64,000 bases of DNA, taken from Gambelia wislizenii. Its lineage: Eukaryota > Chordata > Lepidosauria > Squamata > Crotaphytidae. Positions 21,190 to 32,904 of this stretch are shown one piece after another. Location of the stretch: positions 198,445,809-198,509,808 of the forward strand of contig JAUMIR010000002.1 in assembly GCA_030847615.1 (NCBI GenBank), written 5' to 3'. A program made the position numbers and the translations under genes. The notes beneath the pieces are model-generated. The model had not been told where the DNA came from and did no database searches. It saw only the letters and a list, made by a program, of their open reading frames with translations. Each line of letters opens with the position of its first letter. Position 1 is the stretch's first letter.

Positions 21190-21320
21190 GTGCCTGATAC
21201 ATATTCAAACCCAGTTCAGCCATGGAGCTTACTGGACAACCACAGGCCAGGCCTAATCTCTCAACGTAGCCTACCTCACAGAGTTGTAATGGTAAAAATG
21301 GGGAGTGGGGGGAAAATGCC
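21190..21320 (+). repeat. SINE-like fragment (CAGCCATGGAGCTTACTGG type)
   Basis: The block contains TTCAAACCCAGTTCAGCCAT, GGAGCTTACTGG and CTACCTCACAGAGTTGTAAT. A related plus-strand fragment is at 46305-46420. It looks like an old tRNA-derived SINE body. Confidence 0.4.
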
Positions 21321-21907
21321 ACTCTCTTGAACTCCGGGGTGGGGGCAGAATATACATTTTTTAAAAATGAATAATACAAAAAGAGCTTTAGAAATGTAAT
21401 GGGAGAAAGAATGGAAATGTAATGGGGGAAAGAATGAACTCTCTGCAAAGGAATGGCCTATGTATAGTTCATAAATAAATAAAAGACACTCAGTCACTGA
21501 ATAGCCAGATCCCTTATGAACACAGTCCTCACAATAGTCCTGCATGGCATGGGAGGTGGCGTATCAAGCCTTATGAAAGGAACCAATTAAATTTTTGGAG
21601 TGGGGGAGGAAAGTACCCCTCTCCTCTCCTCTCTTGTGCCACGGAATGTATGAGCGGAACCGTAGCCAAGTTTACACTACTAGCAAGTATTTAATGGAAA
21701 CCCTTTCTTGGACTGTACTCCTAAAGCACCTCTATTGATTCCATGAAAAAAAAAAGGAAAGGAGGGAAACTGGAAGTCCAGGATTTCTCAGCAGTTTTTA
21801 GCAGCTGCTAAGCCAGCACGCAGCCACATTTGAACTGGGCAAAATGACAGAAAGCTGCCTTGTTCCTGGTTACACCAAAAACTCTTCCTAGCTCAGAGTT
21901 GCCTAGT

Positions 21908-22042
21908 CCAGTGGTTTTCAACCACTGTTCCTCCAGTTGATGTGGATTTCAGCCACTGGAATAAATGACCAATGACCATGCTGGCTGGGGCTTCTGGGAG
22001 CTGACATCCAATGATTGAAGGACCAAAGGTTAAGAAACACTG
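21908..22042. repeat. MITE-like repeat with CAGTGGTTTTCAACCACTG / GGTTAAGAAACACTG ends
   Basis: The left end CAGTGGTTTTCAACC is the approximate complement of the right end GGTTAAGAAACACTG, as in hAT-type non-autonomous elements. The interior holds the common GATTTCAGCCACTGG and GCTTCTGGGAGCTGACATCC text. Confidence 0.55.
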
Positions 22043-22044
22043 TT

Positions 22045-22140
22045 CTAAACTGATTCATAGGGTTTTAGACAGAAGACGTCTGAGTTTGAATCTGGGCTTT
22101 TCTACAAGTGAAGCATGTGCTCCACCACTGAGCTATGTAT
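22045..22140 (-). repeat. tRNA-like SINE fragment
   Basis: The minus strand shows a tRNA-like stretch: AGCTCAGTGGTGGAGCACAT followed by a GGTTCAAATC-like B-box position (here diverged, GATTCAAACTCAGA). It is not a functional tRNA gene: the cloverleaf is not maintained. Confidence 0.45.
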
Positions 22141-22142
22141 GG

Positions 22143-24861
22143 CCTAGGCCTTCTCTACCTAGTAAAACATTTCACTATAATGCCAATTCACTTTCAGCTC
22201 ATAGGCCACAATGCCTCTTTTTCTTTCTTTTTCTTTTTTAGGAACTGGGTCAGGAAGAAAGCTAGATGAAGTGACTGAGGGCACACAGTGAGTCCATATG
22301 GGTTGGGATCTCAATGTTTTCCAGTGCTCATGGATCACAACACATCATCAGTCCTCTCCCTGATGCAATGGCCAAGACTTTAATCACCTTCTCAACTCCT
22401 TCTGATTTATGCAGTTTTGCTCACATATGTACTACATATGTACTCAAGACAATAAACATCTACCAAGCCAATATCCTGCCACTGCAGCAAAATACTGCAG
22501 GTTTTTACAAAAGCTTAGACATATGGCTTTCACATTAAAAAAAAGATGGGGAAACCATTAATGCAGTGATCCCCCAAACCAGTGCTCTCCAGGCATTGGA
22601 CTATAACTCCCACTATCCCCAGCCAGTGAAAGAGCTGTAAACCAATCATCTGTAAGCATCAGGGGAGCCTTGCCTAACAAAAAGCTGAAGATAAGTGACA
22701 ACAGGCCATGGACAGTAACATTTGTTGGTCCCACCTGTATGTAGTTTACCAGAACATCACCATGGCTGGCAGGCACTTCGGATCTAAAGCTGGGCTATCC
22801 AAGCTAAAGCTATACAAGAACCAGCAAGCACAAAAGGACACAAGTGATTTTAAAGCAGAATACAAGGGCTAAAATATTAAAATGTGGAGGGGTAGGGAAC
22901 TTTGTGTACAACTACATTCTTACAGCTGCGCCTGGTTAGCAGAAGTACTGTTTCGTGCAATATATTCAGAATTTCAAAATCAGCAAAACCAGAGTTGGGG
23001 AGCATGATGAGGCCCTCCAAACGCTAGAACTCCCATTATAAATCAGCATAGGGATAAGGGTGAGGGATTATGGGAACTGCAGTCCAAAAATATTTGGGGG
23101 GCCTCCAACCTTGTGTCCCTGAACTAAGGAAAGAAATAGGAAGAGGAAGTTCAACTACTATATGCTCTTACCAAGTAAAACAATGTACCCATCCCATGCA
23201 GATTAGAGCATTAATCTGAATTAAACATTCCTCCAAAATGCCTTTAATATATGGCAATCACATAGACTGTAATCTTGTCCATAAGAGCTGCCATTCTGGA
23301 AGCATCCATTCAGTTACCTTGCAAGTGACATAATTATCTGATAACAAAAGATGTAATGAAGCTACATTTCTAAAGTAACTTAGAAAGTGGGAATGATGCC
23401 ACGAATTATGCAAATTTTACATGGTGAGTAAAATTTTCTAGCTATTATTAAACAGCATCTTAAAAGATGTTAGAAGCATTTTGAATGGGATTTTTCAAGT
23501 TGTATGCCATTATTTTATCAATCCTAAATTGCTTTTTAAAAACATAGTAACAAAAAGCTGCAAGAAAATGCAATTAGTTATGTAGCAGATTACTTTTTAA
23601 ACTTTAATGACAAGAGAATGACTTTTTTAGACTTTGTATTTGACTACTTTTCAGAAGTAACCTTCGAAGCTCTCATAAACATATGGTGAGCAAGCCTCAT
23701 TTAAATTCTTTACTTTGCAGCAATGCCTCAGCTAACAAAAGCCACTTTCAGTCCAGCCTATTCCATTCCCTGCTCATGTCCAAGTAAGAACTCCATATCC
23801 CCACAGTGGCAGTATCTCTGTGCTGTTCTGCACAGAATGAAGTACCATTGGGTTTAGGATCATTTTTTACTGAGCTGCAAATTTTTATTTTTTTTGTAAA
23901 GAAAGCAACATAATCTTGCATTGTGGTTATTTGCTAAACATAGATAGTAAGACAGCTTCTGCCAGCAGGAAGACATATGGTACTATAAGTAACCTCACTG
24001 CAAAATACTATGGTAATTTTACTTGCTGTCTTAGTATCCTGGCTACTGGATATTGTAGAAAAGCAAGAATTCGCTGCAACCATTTAATTTCCACTAAATT
24101 AAAGTGGCCTTCCACTAAATTAAAGCACCTTCCACTAATTTGCATATCTGCATTCTGCCTTAGACTAAGTATGTGAAGCTACTGTCACATGTATCATCAG
24201 TGGCAGCGGGTGTCTTCCAGATCAGTGCAGCAGTGAACTCTACTGCAGGCTTTAGTCTGAACTTTAAATGAGCAACGCAAGATGCTTGGGCCCTATTACC
24301 AAAATAACTTTAGCAGCATGGGTAGCTCATTTAAAGTTCAGGCTAAAATCAAGAGAGGATTTACCAAGACATCAGCAGCCATTGTGTACCACAATACATT
24401 ATGCACTCTACTGCAAATGCTACATTTTACAAGATGGTGATGGGACCACTGAAAACGAAAAGGGAGTGTCAGGACCAAGTCCAGCTCCAGATTGGCATGC
24501 CCACCCTCCCCCAATGCCAAGCCATGCAATCTGTGACCCCAGAGTCTCTTCCACATCTTCTCTTCCTTATGTCCTATGGAAGTCCACCACTGGCTGATGT
24601 GGCTGTGGTGCCTTGCTTCTGCCATTTACAGTACTTTCTAAAAGTTCTCAGAATTACACACATTCAACCATTATTCTGTCTTTTGGATAGGCCACACTAG
24701 ACAAGACACCAACTGCATGTGTCAGTAGCATCTCACTTAGTTGAATGATAACTATAATTAGCAGAAGTAATATTAGTGTCTTTTTATTTACTACTGCTAA
24801 TTTTAATTATTATTCCACTAAGCGAGATACTACAGGTGCAATTGGTTTCTTGTCCAGTGTG
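22143..24861. other. Intronic stretch with only short diverged repeats
   Basis: A foldback repeat of the ACTATAACTCCCACTATCCC type lies near 22570-22640 and another near 22995-23115. The rest is AT-rich with no recognised feature on either strand. Confidence 0.45.
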
Positions 24862-25103
24862 GAGAGACAGTGTGATGTAGTGGCTTCACAGTTGGACTAT
24901 GATTCTGGAGACCAGGGTTCGAATCCCCACTTGGCCATGGAAGCCCACTGGGTGACCTTGGGCAAGTCACACTCTCTCAGCCTCAGAGGAAGGCCAAGGA
25001 AAACTACCCTCTGAACAAATCTTGCAAAGAAAACCCTGTGATAGGTTCACCTTAGGGTTACCTTAAGTTGGAAACGACTTGAAGGCACACAACAACAAAA
25101 ATA
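24862..25103 (+). repeat. tRNA-derived SINE with BovB-like 3' tail, full length
   Basis: This is the best-preserved copy in the window, in plus orientation. The head holds GTGTGATGTAGTGGCTTCAC (A-box region) and a perfect-looking B-box GGTTCGAATCC at 24916-24926. The body has GGGTGACCTTGGGCAAGTCA and CTCTCAGCCTCAGAGGAAGG. The end AAGTTGGAAACGACTTGAAG is the BovB-type tail, followed by CACACAACAACAAAA. Copies elsewhere are more diverged. Confidence 0.9.
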
Positions 25104-28100
25104 TTAAATGCCTGCTTCAATTGAAAAATAAAGAACTTTTGTGTCTGAAACAAGGAGGGAAACAGATGGACCTTTGCAGGCAGGGCTTTCCAAAGGTTGG
25201 CTGCCCTGACTCTCATAATCACTTGCTTGACCCTGTGTGATAAAGGCCTAGAAAGCAAGACCTCCTGATCTGATACTGATTCCTAGGAAAGCTGATCTGG
25301 GCACAGTCGAGCATCCAGGAAACAGGTTGGGATTCAAGACAACTTCCAAGCTGCTCCTTTTTAAGAGGCAGCTATATTCCACAGGTTGGGGTGAATATCC
25401 TTTCACACTGGGATCACTAGACTTCCCACTAAGCGGCAGGGATGGCTGGTGGCTTCCACATCAGTAGGATGGAGAGCCTCCTCTAGGTTTAAGTTTGAGC
25501 CTGTTACTTTGGACAACTCCTCCAGACTAAAATGCAGAGCTGATCCACCAACCAAGTGACAGGGAAGCCACCAGACTCCCCTCCTCTTAGTACGGTTACC
25601 AAGTAATTAGTACTGCCTTTTAATACTGGATATTGTTACTGTTCATTTGGATTTAATTTCATTTGATGTTTGCTGACCAGGTGCTTCCACCCTCTTCTTT
25701 TGCTGGGATATTTTGTAACATGTCATGTGGGGACTCCAGCCCCCTTCAACCTTCTGTTCCCACAAGCCCACCTCCTCCTCTGCTCTTCCCCTTTTAATTA
25801 GTGGCACAGACTGACTTGAGACTGAACTGTTTCTTTAGAAAGGTTTAGTAGGCCAGCCAAAGGGCATAAAATACTTCATGCCAGCTTTCAAAGCACATGG
25901 CTTCTTTATCAGGAAAACATGGCAAAAATCTTATTTCAGATGGAGAAGAAAATTGTATTACATTTCTTTTACTGCCCTTGCCCCAAGTCTTAAGGACACT
26001 AGGGGATGTTTCCTCTATCTTTACCAACCATTCCTCAAGATCATCTTATACAACACCTAAGTGGACATCTGAAGCCAGATGCAGGCTTGTGATGCTGACA
26101 CCACCACTTTTGCTCCCGTACATGATTATAATTTCCTTTGCCTGGTTAAGAAATCAGTGTGTTTGAAAGCTAGCATGATATAGTGTGTGCATCTGGGTTG
26201 GCTTCATGAAAGATATCATCATGATTCATAGTCTGGATTCTGTTGTACTTCATTGTATGGGCCATATGACTATCCCTTAAAACCATTTTTTGGATTATAA
26301 GTCTATAGATCAAGTTCTCACCTAGCATCCATTTTGAGGTCTTTCCACTGGGAGTAACTCTATATGTTATTGAACATTGGCTATTGGCTATGCTGACTAG
26401 GGCTGCTGGGAATTGCAATCCAACAATATCTAGAGGACCATTCAATTCGCAACCATGATTTATTTTATTATGGCTCATACCAGCGTTGGCCTGGAGAATT
26501 ATGGAAGCTATATTCCTAAAGGTATTTCTCCCCTCAAGCTTTGCTTTCAGAGTTAATCCATAAGATAGACAACAAGCAAGCCCAAAGACAGACAGCTATA
26601 AAGAAAGTGGCCTCTACAACACAAAGGCTTAGTTCTCCCTATTTTACCTACAATGGTTTATGAGCAGATTCTAAGTGTCTGGATCAAATTTGGCATTTTT
26701 GCCTACTTCAGTCATTGCCACAACTTGTGAGGGTGGGAGAAGGGCTCAACATTCAAGAACTCCATTGTGTTGCCAAGCTGGATATCCCAGCAAAATGCTA
26801 GTTCTTCCTCTGTATCCAGCCCTCCCTTAGACCTAAGCAGGAATCCAAACAGATAGAAGATGTAGTTTTGGAGCTCTGAAATGAGTCCCCCCCCCCCAAA
26901 AAAAAGGAGAGGTCTTAATTGATCAAGAGATTACTGCATGTTTCCTCACCACTACACCACATCTGTTGCCCCATTATCAAGCAAAAAGGCTCATTTATCT
27001 TTATACTAATTGTTTCCAACCTTGGGTCTCCAGATACTGAACGTCCCAAGATGAGTGCTCAAAGGTGCAGTCTCATCTGCCACCTGTCCAGGATGCAACC
27101 AGTCCTACCTATTTCTTTAAATGGGAAAGAAAGGAGGCAAATAGACTGGTCCCATGAAAGGAGGAATCTAACGCTATGTATTTTCTCCAGCCTCAGAATT
27201 CTCAAGGCTGCAGTCTAAATTTTCAGGCCTGGGCCTATCAAATCAAACTAGAAGATGGACAGAGCTAACTGCGCAGTAACCCAACGATCTGTACTTGAGC
27301 CTGTACTGCAGCCCATGTAAACAAGACCAAGGAGGGGTTATCTGTATGGAACATCCTCAACTGGACAATGTGGAAACCCCTCTCCCCCACACACTTTCTG
27401 ATCAAGGACAAAGAACTAACCTGCTCTAACTTAGGCTGTTTATTCAGTCATACTGGGACACAAAGCAACTTTTGCAAACTTCAACCAAGAGTGTGCCACT
27501 CTTGTTGTAATAAAAGCAGAATGGCTAACATGCTGTGTGGCTTCCCAGTAATAGCAGTGCTTCGGTTTTGTGGAAAGTCAGACAGCAGGCAGATAAGAGA
27601 TTTTTAAAAAAAAAAAAAGACTGATGTGGAGAAGCACTTAGGACAGCCTCTGCAAGAAGATGAAAGAGAGGCAACATCTGCCCAGAAAGAGAAATCCAAA
27701 GCCTCCTTGTTCTTATCTTGATAGAACAAGGATAAACCCAAGCAAGAAAAGACTGATAACCACTGCCAATTCTAGGACTGAAGCCTCGATCCCCCACTCG
27801 ATCCCCCATTCCCTGCAGAGGCAGGGAGATTTAATTCAAAGAGATTTATTTTATGAGACATTTGACTTAAAAAAAAAAAGTGTGACAGGGAGATATTTTT
27901 TAAATGCCTTTTAATTTACTCACACTGGCCAGTATTGCTCTAGATCACTATGGAGGAGTTAAAATAGCAGGAGTGGCTTGACATGAGGAAGGCAACCACA
28001 CGCCCTGCTGTAGGGCATTGAGGCCCAATAAGTACTTACAACCAGTATGTGTTGGCTTACTTACCACCTCAGACAGGATTGGGGAATCCTTGCCACTCCC

Positions 28101-29085
28101 AATGTTTTGGCTTATGACTCCCATCAACCCTATTCAGTGTAACCAAGGGCATGGAATGGTGGTATTTGCAGGGGGGGTGTTTCTGAATGGTCAAAGCTTC
28201 TCCATCCCAGTGCAGGTAAATATGGAAGTATAAGAGCCTGACACAATTATTTTTAAAAGGCAACTGGTTGCTCGCTATTCACCCTTCCTTTAAAACAACT
28301 TGACCTGACTCATTAAGTACCTTGCAGGAAAAAGGTAATACTGTTACCATTCATTGTATACTTCACAAATGTAATGTCATGATGCCCTCAATTCCCACCT
28401 CCCAAAAAAATGATGTGTTACAGGCAGCCTGTCACCCTGTCACTGCTAATCTCTGGAAAGTGTGCCCTCTCTGTAAACAAGTCAGAAGTGATGCTGTTGA
28501 CCAGAGATAATTCCCAGTTAGTTCAACAGCCTTTGCAGTGACCCTGGATCTCCTTATCATGTAAGCAGGCTCTGGTGAGTGCTTACCTGGTGGTATCGCT
28601 TTCACTGTGTATCACCAAGGATCCATTACACACAGTACAATAGGGAACTAACAGATATGCTTCATGCCCATTCCATGCTGGGACTCTGAACGCTTCCAAA
28701 CACTTTAGGTGTCCAGTTGCAACTCCACCAAGTTAGGACTTGTGAAAAGAGTCCAATTTAAAAATAAAAGAAGCATAAACTGTGCCTCTCCTCAAGCACC
28801 ACACAGAGTGATATGATTGTTTTAAGAACATGCAAGCATAAAGCATGCTAATTATGTAACTGTATACAGATGCATTCAGATTTTTTCCAGTTCATTTTCA
28901 TACAAGAAAACGTATTTTTTGGCAACCAACTTGAAGCATAGCAATTTAACTAGAACTGGGAAGACTGGATGCAAAACCCAGTGCCTAATAAATTCTAGTC
29001 CCTGGACAAGATCCAAAAGACCGAGCCCAGCAGGCTCCTGGACACAACTCTGCTTTGTGAGAAATATCCCAGGGAGGAATTTACC
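25104..29085. other. Intronic stretch with no recognised feature
   Basis: About 4 kb of intron. A diverged foldback repeat fragment lies near 26375-26440 and short A and C runs occur at 26887-26906. Nothing else is recognisable. Confidence 0.4.
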
Positions 29086-29087
29086 AC

Positions 29088-29437
29088 AAAGCCATGGTGT
29101 CAAAGTTCTGTAGAGAACATGGAACGCCAAAAAGACCAATAGAGCAAATCAAGTCTGAACTTTCCCTAGAAGCCAAGATGACTAAACTGAGACTGTCACA
29201 CTTTGGACATATCATGAGAAGACAGGACTCACTAGAAAACACAATAATGCTTGACAAAGTAGAAGGTAGTAAGAAAAGACCTCATTATAGGTGGGTAGAC
29301 TCAATCAAGGAAGTTGTGCCCCTGAATTTGCAAGACTCAGCAGAGCTGTTGATGACAGGGTGACTTAAAGGTTTCTCATTCATAAGGTTGCTGTAAGTCA
29401 AAGTTGACTTGGCAGCAGTTAGCAACAACAACAACAT
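29088..29437 (+). mobile_element. BovB/RTE LINE, 3' end
   Basis: The plus strand reads the end of the BovB ORF: SLEAKMTKLRLSHFGHIMRR, QDSLENTIMLDKVEGSKKR, and a WVDSIKEVV piece. It then passes to the 3' tail with GGTTGCTGTAAGTCAAAGTT and GACTTGGCAGCAGTTAGCAA, and a CAA repeat. The tail resembles that of the tRNA- and 5S-derived SINEs here, consistent with BovB supplying their retrotransposition enzyme. The copy is strongly 5'-truncated. Confidence 0.8.
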
Positions 29438-30089
29438 GGTGCCAACCACCATCACTCCACAATCCCTGAATCCCAATTCAAATCTGCCTGCAAGAGCATT
29501 GTTTTCCAGTGACAAGTGGGGCAAGCCAGAAGTTCTAAGAAATTCCAAATAAAGATGTCAGTTTCCTCAGTTGTCTCTGTCTCTGTTTCTGGTTTTCAAA
29601 GACCAGGACAGAAGCCGGTAGTAAACACATTCTCATCTCCACCCACCCCCAGCTATTCCACCCACAATGGAAACTCATCAACTGTAAACCAGACAAAGAG
29701 GCAATTTAAATACTAGGAGGAAAGATTAAGGGGCTCAGGAAGTTGGCTGGTTGGCAGAAGTGACAAGGTCAGTAGAGCTGGACTACACTGTTAAGTGAGG
29801 AAGCTCCAGGCCAGGATGCATTATAAGCTGTGCTGTTTGAGTGCAACACACGGGTTGCAACATGCTACTGGGAAAACTAGAGAGCCAGTAACCATCGAAA
29901 GCTAAAGGCTCTCCTGTCTCCCAACGTATTTGCATGAAAAAGGAGTAGCTAGAATCAGTGTCAAATTCAGCCCCAACATCCTGCTAACACTGCATTCTCA
30001 TGGTGTAACAGCTGTGCCTCCACTTTGCTGAGTCACCTGAAATTTAACTAAACACTGTTATGGAAATAAGCTCTCTGTACTTTCAGGGA

Positions 30090-30090
<1 letters not shown>

Positions 30091-30134
<44 letters not shown>
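30091..30134. repeat. (AG)n microsatellite
   Basis: An uninterrupted run of about 22 AG units. Confidence 0.98.
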
Positions 30135-30138
<4 letters not shown>

Positions 30139-30537
30139 TGCCTCAGGAACAACCTGCTCTGTTTATGCCCTTTCAAAAACCTCTTCTTGTCTTGTGATTC
30201 TTAGCAGGTGCTTCCATGGCTGATTTGTCAAAGGTGTGAAATTCACACCTTGCTCAGCAAGCAGGGTTTGGGAAGCACTCAAAGGGCTTTGAAGGCAAGC
30301 TCTTGAATCAGAGCAGACCAAGCCTGCTGAGCAGGCTTCTTCAATGCCAAGTTACCACCTGGACTTGGCAGGAAGAATATAGAGCCCAATTTAAAAGAGA
30401 GTGTCAAGGTAGCTATATTAAGTATTTTAAACAGTGAAGCTGAAACTAGGCCATATCATGCCCCACACTGTCTCTGAAGTTGTTAATGAAAAAATAAAAG
30501 TTACAGTTAAACAAAAAGTCCCTATCAGGGAATTATG

Positions 30538-30935
30538 GGGCTGTTTCACATTACAGTTGTCCCTCTGTATTCACAAAAATATTCTTAAAATAATAATAAT
30601 CCAAAAAGCAAACCTTGATTTTGCCATCTTTTAGAAGGGGCACCATTTTGCTATGCCATTTGCATATAATGGGACTTGAGTAATCACGGATTTTGGTATC
30701 CATGGGGAGTCATGGAACAAAACTCTAGCGAATATGAAGGGACAACTGTACATAACTACAGCACTCTGATTCCACTTTAACTGCTGTGGCTACATCCTGT
30801 GGAATCCTGGGGTTTGTAGCTTGGTCAGAGGCACCAGCAGAAGGGCTCCCCGGAAGGGAATTCTAAATACCCCTCCTAAACTGCAACTCCCAGGGTTCCA
30901 TAGGATGTTGCCATGGCAATTGAAGTGGAACATCA
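30538..30935. mobile_element. Palindromic MITE, interrupted by a mariner-like MITE
   Basis: The outer repeat is the CACACTAC-type foldback family. It begins at about 30540 (TTTCACATTA), is split by the insertion at 30554-30748, and resumes with CATAACTACAGCACTCTGAT, then ATCCTGTGGAATCCTGGGGT and the complementary half ending GGCAATTGAAGTGGAA. Confidence 0.7.
30554..30748. mobile_element. Tc1/mariner-like MITE with TA duplication, nested
   Basis: The 195-base element has ends CAGTTGTCCCTCTGTATTC and GAATATGAAGGGACAACTG, almost perfect inverted repeats, each flanked by TA (30552-30553 and 30749-30750). The interior has the shared TTGATTTTGCCATCTT and CACCATTTTGCTATGCCA motifs seen in the copies at 46663, 33812 and 52033. 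Confidence 0.85.
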
Positions 30936-30999
30936 AGTGGATTTCCAACAGTAGATGAAAGGTTATTGAAATCGAAAGATATGATGGACTTAGACAAAT

Positions 31000-32900
31000 C
31001 AACAGCATTAATAAATAAGAGACTGATAAATAAAGTGGAAGATGACTGGAAAGAAAAATTCATGGGCGAATTTGTGTAATACAGAAGATGAAATTTAAGT
31101 TTTAACAAATTGGAAATGGAGGTAGTGTAATGCATGAAAACATGTAAATTGAATTTAACGGTAGAGAGTAGAAGGAACAGTGAGACATAAGGATACCAGA
31201 AAAATCAATTGAAGCAGAAAGTAAGAGATTTCAATCAAACTAGATAGAAAGAAGTATGAGAAATAGCAACAGACATTAAGATGAGGTAATCATTATAAGT
31301 TACTGAAGTTAAAATAGAAAAGAAAATGTTTCTATAGAGTTGTATATTTTTTATTTTTATATCTATTGTTAAAAATATTTTATTGTCACATAAAAACAAT
31401 TAAGTGGAACCTATAACTGGGGTAGTATGTAAGATCCTCTAGTAAAATGGGGAGAGGCTTATCAAGATGCCATCTAGAACAGATACAGACCAATTGTTTT
31501 TAATGCACTTCTAATTAAAATTATAAATTTTTATCAGCTAATACAACGCACAGTCATTATAATCAATGCTACTTCAAGAAACTGCTTTAAAATAAAACCA
31601 GAATTTAGTACAAAAAAGTTAAATCCTACATGCCTCTCTAAACAGATTTATGATCCTCTAATCTTCTTCCCCACCTTCCACCAAACACAAAGAAGTGACT
31701 GCTGTTTTGTGTAAATAATAAGATAAAAAAAACTTAGGAAAACATATCTGATTTGAAGCCAAGTATCATAAGTCATGTTTGTTGTATTTATTGCCACAGT
31801 CTACATGAAACACAGTTGACATTTCCTTTTAATTTCATGGAAAAACAATGCTTTGCCCAGTATTTACCAATTTTGCTTCTGATAAATTCTGGACAGTGGT
31901 TTGTGGGCTAGCACAGTAGCATATTAGAGCCCTTACCCTCAGCAGGGACTTTGCTCAGGATAGGTGTGTACACAAGAGAACTAACTAGAAATCCATTAAT
32001 TTCACAGCTGATGAATACATTTCAAACACTCTACTCCAAGCATCTGAAGAAGTGGATTAAAATCTACAAAAGCTGAAGCTCAAAGAAACCTACCGTACTA
32101 GTCATAAAGGTGCCACAAAGCTTCTTTTTAATGCTGAAACGAAGTCAGCTACCTCTGTGACATTGCTACAACTACTTTCTGTATGCAGAAGGCTGATCTG
32201 TATTCGCTAGTCGATCTCAGGATGATTTCCATTAGTCTGGGAAGGATTTCTGATTCCTAATTACTTAACAATTGCAGCAACATTACTTCCTTCCCAAAAA
32301 TAGTGCTGAAGTTAGGAAAGCTTGGGATTGCCAGAAGTGCACTGGTGTGTGGAAGGGCTGTGAACTTCACTCAGTTCTGTTTCGCAAGGAAAATACTTGA
32401 GTTCTTCAGTTCTTTGTCTTTTGCTCTAGTTGGTAAAGATCTTAGGGTTCTAGGAAAACAAGAGATTCCGTAAGCCTGAATTGTGCCTGCCCAGGTTGTA
32501 AGAGGAGTGTAATGAGATATATGACCACAGTTTGTTTCTGGGCTATATGAAAGACTTTAAATAGTTGCAAAACCAGTACATTCTAAATATTATTGCAACC
32601 AGTTAGTATATATGCTTATTTAGGAAATGCATGAAGATGGGCATAGATGGAAATCACCAGCTTAATTCACCATCAGTGGATGCTGAGTGCGCAGTCCATT
32701 TACAGATATTTCCACCTCTTGTTAAAATCTGCTGTAGGTTATCATGGTCCAAATGGTAGAATTTCACTGAAGTTTTTAAATGTTAAGTCTACAGCATTGT
32801 GAGGCAGGGATAGAGACAGTGTTATTTATCACTCACTTCCCATCATATTACACTGATTCCATTTGCCTCCCATGCAAGCAAAGTGATGCTCAAGATTTTA
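31000..32900. other. AT-rich intronic stretch, no recognised feature
   Basis: The first 400 bases are purine-rich on the plus strand and end near 31380 in an A/T-rich block, which could be an old LINE 3' UTR, but no coding remnant supports that. The rest holds nothing recognisable. Confidence 0.4.
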
Positions 32901-32904
32901 AAGT

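Noticed and set aside
22045..22140. tRNA gene on the minus strand
   Set aside because: Only the promoter-like boxes and a loose tRNA resemblance remain. A consistent cloverleaf cannot be drawn, so it is a SINE remnant.
30940..31390. L1 3' UTR
   Set aside because: Purine-rich sequence followed by an A/T-rich end is suggestive, but no L1 coding remnant adjoins it and no second copy is in the window.
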